DNA from: Verrucomicrobiales bacterium
GTDB taxonomy: Bacteria; Verrucomicrobiota; Verrucomicrobiia; Verrucomicrobiales; DEV007
Assembly: GCA_002708885.1 (NCBI GenBank)
Contig: PAPL01000045.1
Location: 26,286 to 33,758, forward strand
Reading direction: 5' to 3'
Length of the DNA: 7,473 nt
Position numbers and translations under genes: made by a program. Shown here in pieces: positions 1 to 7,110 of this stretch (position 1 is the first letter of the stretch; every line of letters starts with the position of its first letter). The notes beneath the pieces are model-generated. The model was given only the letters and a program-made list of their open reading frames with translations, did not search any database and was not told the DNA's origin.

Positions 1-1
1 C

Positions 2-952
2 ATGAAGTTTGATTTTATTGTATTTGGTGAGAAGCCAAAGGATGGACGCAGTCTTTTTATATCGATGCATGGTGGAGGAGGCGCTCCGCCGAAGGTCAAT
101 GAGGGTCAGTGGCGAAATCAGATGCGCCTCTATAAGCCGGAGGAGGGGATCTATCTGTGTCCGCGTGCTCCGACAGATACTTGGAACCTGTGGCATCAGT
201 CTCACATTGATCCTCTCTTTGACCGGCTCATTGAGAATTTGATAGTCTTTGAGGGAGTCAATGCCGAGCGTGTCTATCTAATGGGTTATTCGGCCGGAGG
301 TGATGGTGTGTATCAATTGGCTCCGAGGATGTGTGATCGTTTTGCTGCTGCGGCAATGATGGCTGGACATCCGAACGAGTCGACTCCTTTGGGTTTGCGT
401 AATCTCCCTTTTGCCCTTCAGGTAGGAGCCAATGATGGTAGCTATGGGCGCAATAAGGTAGCAGCGGCATGGGGGAAAAAGTTAGCTGAACTTCGGACCA
501 ATGACCCCAAAGGTTATGACCATTTTGTGAAAATACATGAAGGGAAGGGTCACTGGATGAATCTCGAAGACAGTGTCGCTGTTCCCTGGATGGCGAAACG
601 GACAAGGGACCGGTTACCGCAAAAGATTGTATGGAAGCAGGACGATGTGACCCACGACCGCAGTTATTGGATCGCTTTGCCTGCCGGAGAGATCAAGGCC
701 AGACAGCTGATCGGAGTGAGCCGAGACGGACAGCAATTTAATGTTCATGATGCTGAGGGAATTGGATCATTGCGCATTCTGCTCAATGATCAGATGATTG
801 ATTTTGCTCAACCGGTCACAGTCAATTTCGGTGAAAATAAGGTTCATGAGGGAAAAGTGATTCGTACCATTTCCGCCATCGCGAAGACGATGGCTGAGAG
901 GGGAGATCCCGGTATGGTATTCAGTTCCATTTTAGATGTTAAGCTGAAGTGA
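2..952 (+). CDS. Alpha/beta-hydrolase (esterase/PHB-depolymerase-like), C-terminal part, 5' end probably outside window
   Basis: Visible are 316 residues ending in TGA at 950-952. An oxyanion-hole-like HGGGG (residues 23-27) is followed by the nucleophile elbow GYSAGG with Ser97 as likely catalytic serine, a probable acid Asp145 in GANDG, and a likely catalytic His184 in GKGHWM. The triad order Ser-Asp-His fits the alpha/beta-hydrolase fold, close to dienelactone hydrolase/poly(3-hydroxybutyrate) depolymerase-type esterases. After about residue 205 a second, beta-rich part begins (WKQDDVTHDRSYW) and runs to the end; it is shared by planctomycetal and verrucomicrobial relatives as I recall them. 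Those relatives carry a long N-terminal extension before the VFGEKP...SMHGGGG stretch, so the ATG at base 2 is probably an internal methionine and the gene is cut by the left edge. The substrate cannot be told from sequence, and no signal peptide can be judged. The stop abuts the start of the next gene, suggesting one transcript. Confidence 0.85.
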   Translation: MKFDFIVFGEKPKDGRSLFISMHGGGGAPPKVNEGQWRNQMRLYKPEEGIYLCPRAPTDTWNLWHQSHIDPLFDRLIENLIVFEGVNAERVYLMGYSAGGDGVYQLAPRMCDRFAAAAMMAGHPNESTPLGLRNLPFALQVGANDGSYGRNKVAAAWGKKLAELRTNDPKGYDHFVKIHEGKGHWMNLEDSVAVPWMAKRTRDRLPQKIVWKQDDVTHDRSYWIALPAGEIKARQLIGVSRDGQQFNVHDAEGIGSLRILLNDQMIDFAQPVTVNFGENKVHEGKVIRTISAIAKTMAERGDPGMVFSSILDVKLK

Positions 953-1453
953 ATGATCATTGCATACATTGACGCTCGTCCGCTTTTCTTTGTATTAGGA
1001 ATCCCGATTGTCATATTACTGACCTTTCTGATCCGTGCCCTTATCAAATCGAGGGTTCGGACCGCCAAACCGTTCATTGTTACGCTCTCACTTTATGTGA
1101 TGCTCTTTGCATTCTTTTTGTATGGTCCGTTCATCGGGCAGACCAGGACCCGTGAGTATAAAATGAGTTGGGAAATAATGCCTGCGGATGAGGTGTCAGA
1201 AACAAAAGTTCCAAGAGTCATTTTTTCCTTCATTGAATTTCCTGAACACTTCATTGGATACGATTCGAGTGAACTTGCCGAATATCTGAGGAGAAGCGGC
1301 AAGGAGGAAGTCAATGCTCTGATTGAAATTACTTCCGATTACGGGATGGTACGTGGTTATAGCGTTCTTGAAATTGCAGGAGCAAAGAGTTGGCCCAATG
1401 AGTGGAGCTTTGGTGGGACCAATGGATCACCGCAAAGGGGTCCTTGGGACTAG
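953..1453 (+). CDS. Hypothetical small membrane protein with two N-terminal helices and an extracytoplasmic domain
   Basis: I do not recognise a family for this 166-residue protein. Two hydrophobic segments are clear, at about residues 11-30 (LFFVLGIPIVILLTFLIRAL) and 42-61. The short loop between them (IKSRVRTAK) is strongly basic. By the positive-inside rule this puts the loop in the cytoplasm and the roughly 100-residue C-terminal part outside the membrane. That part is polar and mixed alpha/beta in character, with SSELAEYLRRSGKEEVNALI followed by a likely strand region near VRGYSVLEIAG. The ATG begins on the base right after the TGA of the upstream hydrolase gene. With no obvious Shine-Dalgarno sequence, translation is probably coupled to that gene. 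Function is unknown; a role linked to the hydrolase is inference from the gene junction only. The two helices and abutting start make a real gene likely despite its small size. Confidence 0.72.
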   Translation: MIIAYIDARPLFFVLGIPIVILLTFLIRALIKSRVRTAKPFIVTLSLYVMLFAFFLYGPFIGQTRTREYKMSWEIMPADEVSETKVPRVIFSFIEFPEHFIGYDSSELAEYLRRSGKEEVNALIEITSDYGMVRGYSVLEIAGAKSWPNEWSFGGTNGSPQRGPWD

Positions 1454-1459
1454 TTTTTT
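1440..1459 (+). terminator. Weak candidate intrinsic terminator at the convergent junction
   Basis: A short stem GTCC (1440-1443)/GGAC (1447-1450) with a 3-base loop, extendable by one G-U pair, is followed after two bases by six T residues (1454-1459). It overlaps the stop codon of the small membrane protein gene. The placement between convergent genes is right for a terminator, but a stem of four or five pairs is short, so this is only a candidate. Confidence 0.22.
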
Positions 1460-1480
1460 ATGATTAATTAGTTCCGGGAA

Positions 1481-4400
1481 TTAGCGGATCCGAACCTTTG
1501 CCCGGAAAAGTATTGAAGGGTCCTGCTTTACCGGGTCCCCTGAATTAATGATGTAGTTCAGGGACTCGGTCCCGTCACTGTTATGAGTCCTTCCGGTCAG
1601 TTCTAACTCGTTACCTTCAGTGAGAGTAGTCCAAGTGATTCCGTCAATCGATTGTTCCAATTCGATCAGGGCATCGTCAGCACCGAGCCTTTGCCGAACA
1701 GTGATGATGGGATTTCCGTCTTCGTTGATTGCTGCACTGATTTTGTTAGTTTCTGAAATTGCATAAGCTATTAATTCTGAAGGGCCTTCACCGCTGAAGG
1801 TGATAGAATCTGTAGTGCCTGGATTTCCCCCTTCCTTGGTACTTGGTCTCCACTGACCTGGCATGTTAGGGTCCCCGTTCCCGGCAGGGTCAATGCGTAT
1901 GAGACTGAATCCATTGCCGTCCGTGCTCTTGGGCCATGGCCCGTCATCGCTGTAATTAAAATCAATGATGACGGATCCGGAAGCATCGCTCAAAAGGATC
2001 CGCTCACCGCCGTTATTGAGTCTCGAACCATTCTCAAATTGGTTCTGACTAATGATGATCCTCTGACCAGGACCGATGATGGTCCTGTCCGGGAAAGTGA
2101 ATTCGATACCGTTTTTGAAATACACACCGCTCAAATCGACACTCTTAGATGCGTCCAGATTAATGAGTTCTATGAATTCATTGTCCGTTTCAAGTGCGGG
2201 GTGATACATGATTTCTGAAATGGTAAGATTCGTTGCATTTGCAGAGGCGATATTGCCTGTACTTTCAATGATAATAGAGTCATTGCCCACTTCCTTGCCT
2301 CTCCGGTTAAATGCTATGAGCTTTACTGTGTTTTTTCCCGGTTGCACGGGCACGCTCACTTTCCACGAGTCAGCGTCGGTCCATTCGATGGGTAATGGAA
2401 GTTCGGCCCCCTCAATATATACTTTTGATACATCGACCCAGCCGCTCCCTGATATGTCCGCTGTCGGTCCATTAACTGTTAGATTATTTCCTGGTCCCGA
2501 ACTGACGCTGAAAGGAATCTGTTTTGGGATTCGGCTCATCACATAATCTGCCCGTGATCTAATGTTGTTGCTGTACCCGGTGTAGCTTTCTCTAGCCACT
2601 GACCCGTAATGAGATAACCAGTAATTCATGTATTCAGTATTGAAGGTGCTTTCGATGATGTCGACGAGGTGCCCATGGAAAATTCTTCCGTAAACTGGAC
2701 GTGCAGGGATCTTGGCGAAATTGCGTCCTCCCCAGAGTGAGGCCCGAGAGTTTTGTGAGAAAAGAAAGTCCCAGTCCCACGGCATCGGCTCTACTTTTCC
2801 GTCCGATGGTCGGACGTAGAAATTCAGGTTATGGGGATTTCCCTGGCTATAAGTGTCGCCGATTCCAAGGAGTGACATGATAGCGAACTGTCGCATCCAT
2901 ATGTCCACATTGATCACATTCTTAATTTCATCTTCAAGTTCCTGTCCTCTGAGGCTGAAAGCTTTGCACATGGCTATAATTTCGTCGTACCGGTCCTCAG
3001 GGAGCCTTGAATTGATACGCATATTATGCCGGTAAATTTCCTTATCATCTCCCTGATCAGCGAGATCAAAGCTGCTTATCCAGCCGATCGGGAACGGGAG
3101 CTTGGGCAATTCCGGGTTCCCTCCCTGAGTGCTTTGGAATTCCCGGATCCCCTCCATCTTGAATACTGTTCCTTTAGTCCCTTCTCCGCCAGGAAGACCC
3201 TCAAGATAGGGTTTGCCGAAACGTGCCATTGAGAGTCTCGCTGTGCCTCTTTGGGTAGTGTGAATGAGTTGAACTATGTCGTTATAATTATCATGGATTC
3301 CTCCCGCATGATTGACCATGTGCTTTGCAATAATTTCACGAACGTTACGTCTTCGTGTTGTAACAGTGCCATGGATTCCTCGGTAAAGTTTGTCGGCAGG
3401 GAACTTATAATTGATGCCGGTACTGTCTGAAGAGTTCCGGCTGAACATGCTTCCTCTTAGACGGACTCCACAGTCATAATAAATATTTTTTTCATTGGTA
3501 ATGATGGTGCACCCATAACGATGATTGCTTAGAATCTCATAGGAGTTGTGCATTGTTGATGAATCGCGGTTGGTCATGATGACTCTGAAATTTTGAATCG
3601 ATGAGGATGACCGGCCATCATTGACCTGGATCATTGCCCTCGATTCTGGACCGTTCTTCGGATAGAATGAAATGCTATCACCATCATCGGCTTCGAGATA
3701 GAAGTGGATCTTTCTGCCTGATTTCTGACCCGGGATTTGGATGCTCCAGGATCCGTTGTCAGACATAGTCACTGATGCGGTTCGGAACGGGCTACCGTCA
3801 TTTGCATAATGGAGCAACAGAGACTTGACTCCGTCAGGGTCGTTGACCTGACCGCTCAGGGTAATTGCCTGATCAGGCTCAGGGACTGGAGGATAGTGAG
3901 TCACGCTTTGGAACGTTGGGCCGGAATTTGTTACTCTGGTGGAGTTTTCTTTTCCTGGAGTTCCATGCCTTTCCGGTTGTTTTAGAATTACAGTCTTCGC
4001 CAGACGGTTGTAATACAGTTCGAAACGGAGCTGAGGTGTTCCCTTGAGCCATTTGGCCCTGAATGAAATTTGATAGTCAGTGCCCGGTTTTACCGGTGCC
4101 CAGGAACCATTACTTTTGAGATTAGTTTCAAGAAGATTGTTCAGGTAATTCATTCTGGCACTCGCAACGATTTTTAACGCGGGTGATCCTCCCGAATCGA
4201 TTACCTCGGACAGTTTGTGGGTCCCAATCCTTCGCCAGTAATTTGCATCACCGGTATCAAAGGTTCCGTTCTGCATCAGTTCACGGTTCGCTCCTCCAGG
4301 ATCCTCTATGACGGAAACGTCATCGATGAGAACCTCACCCGAATCGAGGAGACCAAGCCGCAGTTCGTGGAAATTACGTATAGTCGGGGTATAAGTGGGC

Positions 4401-6967
4401 ACCTCTGCTGTCATGGTATAGCTGTAGTGCACCCATTCGGACTGTTCTGAGTTTGAGCTCTCTGACCATGATTCCGGTACTGAATTATCAGATTTTGGGT
4501 CACGCAGCTCGAGACTAGAACCGCCCCCGTCAGCGTGTATCGGCCAAGGCTTATCATCAAAATATTTGACCGTGTCTACCGGATTTCCTTTCTGATCCAC
4601 GAGCACAATCTGTTCTGAAGCGTTGGAAAGATTTCCGGAAAAATCACCCATAGCATTGGAATTGGGGAACTTCAAATTGAGCGAATCTGCATTGTTTGAG
4701 ATTACGAGATAAGAGTCTGGCTCTATGATCGTGTTCTGAGGGAAAGTAAAACTGATGGCTTTAATAAATTCCCATCCGGAAAGATTAATACTTTTATCTG
4801 ATTTATTGTATATCTCCACCCACTGCTCATCACTTTCGATGTAAGGCCGCCCAGGGTCACCATTGTCAGTGGCCCGCCGAGCATCAAGTTTCATGCCCAT
4901 AATAAAATCACTGCTCCCGACAGTTTTCTGGTGCACTTCCACTGAGATTCGGTTCTTTCCAATTAATAGAAGATCATTAGGCTCTAAAGAAATCGTCCTG
5001 AGCGTGGCTTCGACTCCGTTAGTTGCCGGTGTATTCGAATTAATTTTTCCTGATGGCAGGTTGTATCTTCCGATTTCTGTTCCGTTCAGGTAAAATACTG
5101 CACCATCATCAATCATGTGTGTGAGGATAAGTTCGCGGATCGATTCTTTGTCCTGATCGTTTATATTGAATTGGGTTTCGAAGTAATAAGTGAAAAATCT
5201 CGGTTCATTTTCTCTGGGATTTTTCATCCAAGTCGCTAAGGGGACCGGTAATTTACTTGCATTGGATTCAAATCCCAGAGGACCTTGACCAGTGAACCAG
5301 TTACCTGTTGGGACCTGTTCTTTTTCAGCCCAATTCTCTCCCTGATCCGTTCCGCTTTCGTTATATAGCCAGACAGAGCCGAAATCAAAAAGGCCAATTG
5401 TTTCTAGGGTCGGGGGGGTCCCCGGTGAAGAGTATTGGGGACGGTGATTGTACATGATTTCATTGATCACAATGTCTTCATTGAAGGATATTATGTTCGC
5501 TGAATTTGGCGTTAGCTGTTCCGGTCGATAAAAAGTGTCATCGTTTTTTTTGTTCGTTCTCGAACGGGGTTCACTTTTGATGATGACTGAATCGATGACA
5601 AAATTTTCCGGTGAGTAAAGGAACAGTCGGTCACCCCTTTGAGGATCCAGTTTACTCTCAGATTTTCCAATGGTCAGGAAATCTCCTCCAGAAATAACCT
5701 TTTCCGGAAGAATATATTGATTTTCCTCATTACCATTGATCGTGGCTTTGAATTGACTGATGGAGACCGGATCAGAACCAGTGTTCTGGATTTCGAATGT
5801 CCATTCATCTTGCGAATTTCCTGCAACTTCACTTAACTTTATCGAAGGACTAGCGGATGGATCGGGGAGGGTCTGAAGTAAATCAAGCTCAAGTCCCATG
5901 ACCACGTCACTGCTACCTGAATTTGCCTGATGAACTTCTACCGAAATACGATTCTGGCCTGACCTTAGTCCGGAAGTCGGTATGCCTATCGGTTCGGTCT
6001 TTTTGGCCTCTGAACCGGAAGATGCGAGCGTGCTCGAGTTCACTTCACCGAACGGCATGTTATAGCGGTAAACTTCTTTCCCATTGATATAAAAGATCGC
6101 TCCGTCATCTATGAGGTAGGTCAGTTGTAGTTCGTAAGCATTACTGAATTGTGTTTCAGTGAGATTAAATTCCGTTTCAAAGTAATACGTGATGACGTAC
6201 GGCTTGTTCGATGCGGGTCTTATCAGTTCGGTCCCGATGTCAACCTCGAGACGGTTCTCCTTGGCATGGACTCCAGGACCGAATTTCCATTCTTCTGATA
6301 CTGAGTGCTTTTCACTTGCCCATCCGGGGCCCAGATCGGCTCCGCTTTCATTGAATCTCCAATCCTGATCGAAACTGAGGATTGGAACCTTAATGGTCGG
6401 TGGGGGCAGGTCGCTGTCCTGAAAATTAATTTTTCCTGGCGTGCCTGATATTTGAGGGCTTGAGGTCCAGTTCTCTGGAGGAGAACTGGCGGTCATGGGT
6501 ATTAATTTTGAGAGGGTCGCTCCGGAACCGTCAGCACTGACGGGCCATGGATCCTTATCGTTGTAAGTGATTTGGTCCATTATTCTTCCGTTATTGTTTC
6601 GCAGGCGGATAGTTTCTCCGGCATTGTCCAGACGGCCCTCATAGGGTCCCAGTACCTGAGCCAGCCCTGACACTTCCTTGATTGTTTTAGGATCAAGTGC
6701 AATGACCACGTAGGAACCGCCTTCGATGATCGTGTTTTTGGTAAAGGAATAATCGACCCCTCCTGTCAATTTCCACCCCGTGAGGTCAACGTTGACGCTG
6801 TTTTGATTGTAGATTTCGATGAATTCGAGGAGATGATTATTTTCTGCCGGATGATAATTAATTTCGTTAAATACCACGATCGAATCGATGGCACTTGATT
6901 CAGTTGGTGCTAAGGCAATGAATGGAAAGAGGGCAATTCCTAATGAGCGTAATAGGGATCGTTGCAT
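1481..6967 (-). CDS. Giant secreted lamin-tail-domain/CotH kinase-like multidomain protein
   Basis: This 1828-residue protein is counted from the ATG at 6967. Its signal peptide (MQRSLLRSLGIALFPFIALA, probable cleavage after SSA near residue 26) decides this start; the frame stays open to a TTG at 7060, but that adds 31 polar residues before the signal. Approximate domain order: LTD1 26-181; beta-sandwich A 196-366; degenerate LTD-like 372-494; LTD2 in three pieces (498-510, 711-835, 1000-1009), separated by beta-sandwich B 522-698 and a carbohydrate-binding-like jelly roll 839-999; Ig-like 1014-1117; CotH-like 1120-1484; Ig-like 1486-1569; LTD3 1573-1721; C-terminal beta domain 1722-1828. 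LTDs show NEIxY, (V/I)(D/N)LSG or DLTGW, PWPxxxDGxG and xPG motifs. The CotH part shows VRLRGS (1168-1173), HNLNFY (1379-1384) and PWDWD (1396-1400). CotH proteins are atypical protein kinases known from Bacillus spore coats; activity here is unproven. The protein is exported, probably surface-bound or released; no LPXTG, PEP-CTERM or type IX-like tail is evident. Confidence 0.9.
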   Translation of the reverse strand: MQRSLLRSLGIALFPFIALAPTESSAIDSIVVFNEINYHPAENNHLLEFIEIYNQNSVNVDLTGWKLTGGVDYSFTKNTIIEGGSYVVIALDPKTIKEVSGLAQVLGPYEGRLDNAGETIRLRNNNGRIMDQITYNDKDPWPVSADGSGATLSKLIPMTASSPPENWTSSPQISGTPGKINFQDSDLPPPTIKVPILSFDQDWRFNESGADLGPGWASEKHSVSEEWKFGPGVHAKENRLEVDIGTELIRPASNKPYVITYYFETEFNLTETQFSNAYELQLTYLIDDGAIFYINGKEVYRYNMPFGEVNSSTLASSGSEAKKTEPIGIPTSGLRSGQNRISVEVHQANSGSSDVVMGLELDLLQTLPDPSASPSIKLSEVAGNSQDEWTFEIQNTGSDPVSISQFKATINGNEENQYILPEKVISGGDFLTIGKSESKLDPQRGDRLFLYSPENFVIDSVIIKSEPRSRTNKKNDDTFYRPEQLTPNSANIISFNEDIVINEIMYNHRPQYSSPGTPPTLETIGLFDFGSVWLYNESGTDQGENWAEKEQVPTGNWFTGQGPLGFESNASKLPVPLATWMKNPRENEPRFFTYYFETQFNINDQDKESIRELILTHMIDDGAVFYLNGTEIGRYNLPSGKINSNTPATNGVEATLRTISLEPNDLLLIGKNRISVEVHQKTVGSSDFIMGMKLDARRATDNGDPGRPYIESDEQWVEIYNKSDKSINLSGWEFIKAISFTFPQNTIIEPDSYLVISNNADSLNLKFPNSNAMGDFSGNLSNASEQIVLVDQKGNPVDTVKYFDDKPWPIHADGGGSSLELRDPKSDNSVPESWSESSNSEQSEWVHYSYTMTAEVPTYTPTIRNFHELRLGLLDSGEVLIDDVSVIEDPGGANRELMQNGTFDTGDANYWRRIGTHKLSEVIDSGGSPALKIVASARMNYLNNLLETNLKSNGSWAPVKPGTDYQISFRAKWLKGTPQLRFELYYNRLAKTVILKQPERHGTPGKENSTRVTNSGPTFQSVTHYPPVPEPDQAITLSGQVNDPDGVKSLLLHYANDGSPFRTASVTMSDNGSWSIQIPGQKSGRKIHFYLEADDGDSISFYPKNGPESRAMIQVNDGRSSSSIQNFRVIMTNRDSSTMHNSYEILSNHRYGCTIITNEKNIYYDCGVRLRGSMFSRNSSDSTGINYKFPADKLYRGIHGTVTTRRRNVREIIAKHMVNHAGGIHDNYNDIVQLIHTTQRGTARLSMARFGKPYLEGLPGGEGTKGTVFKMEGIREFQSTQGGNPELPKLPFPIGWISSFDLADQGDDKEIYRHNMRINSRLPEDRYDEIIAMCKAFSLRGQELEDEIKNVINVDIWMRQFAIMSLLGIGDTYSQGNPHNLNFYVRPSDGKVEPMPWDWDFLFSQNSRASLWGGRNFAKIPARPVYGRIFHGHLVDIIESTFNTEYMNYWLSHYGSVARESYTGYSNNIRSRADYVMSRIPKQIPFSVSSGPGNNLTVNGPTADISGSGWVDVSKVYIEGAELPLPIEWTDADSWKVSVPVQPGKNTVKLIAFNRRGKEVGNDSIIIESTGNIASANATNLTISEIMYHPALETDNEFIELINLDASKSVDLSGVYFKNGIEFTFPDRTIIGPGQRIIISQNQFENGSRLNNGGERILLSDASGSVIIDFNYSDDGPWPKSTDGNGFSLIRIDPAGNGDPNMPGQWRPSTKEGGNPGTTDSITFSGEGPSELIAYAISETNKISAAINEDGNPIITVRQRLGADDALIELEQSIDGITWTTLTEGNELELTGRTHNSDGTESLNYIINSGDPVKQDPSILFRAKVRIR

Positions 6968-6981
6968 TGATTGTGATTTGT

Positions 6982-6997
6982 GCTCGTCATTACGAGC
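6982..6997. repeat. Short perfect inverted repeat in the leader of the LTD/CotH gene
   Basis: GCTCGT (6982-6987) and ACGAGC (6992-6997) form a perfect six-pair inverted repeat around a four-base loop. It lies 14 bases upstream of the chosen ATG of the large minus-strand gene, so a hairpin would sit in the 5' leader where a ribosome binding site is expected. No purine-rich Shine-Dalgarno sequence is seen between it and the ATG. It could be a leader stem-loop, an operator half-site pair or chance. Confidence 0.3.
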
Positions 6998-7110
6998 GGG
7001 TAATTGGCTACTTGTGGGGAGATTTGAATTTTGTACGTGGGCCCAGAAAAAAGCAATCAATTACAGTTTAAAAGATCGTCCCTCTTAAAAAGAAAATCTG
7101 TTAATTATCC

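Noticed and set aside
258..605. 115-residue minus-strand open frame inside the hydrolase gene
   Set aside because: It is antisense to a well-conserved alpha/beta-hydrolase, has a His/Pro/Ser-rich composition without recognisable motifs, and is best explained as a shadow frame.
1472..1507. Inverted repeat TTCCGGG/CCCGGAA spanning the end of the large gene
   Set aside because: The seven-pair stem has a 22-base loop and is not followed by a T-run on either strand, so it is not a convincing intrinsic terminator.
1771..1986. 71-residue minus-strand open frame in another frame of the LTD3 region
   Set aside because: The main frame carries the conserved PWPxxxDGxG LTD motif across the same bases, so there is no sign of a frameshift or nested gene.
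2208..2546. 112-residue plus-strand open frame antisense to the LTD/CotH gene
   Set aside because: It overlaps a coherent Ig-like/LTD coding region and resembles no family; it is a shadow of the real minus-strand frame.
7029..7065. Possible promoter on the minus strand (TTGATT and TACAAA-like boxes)
   Set aside because: The boxes are poor matches and the spacing is about 19 bases, which is no better than expected in AT-rich intergenic DNA.
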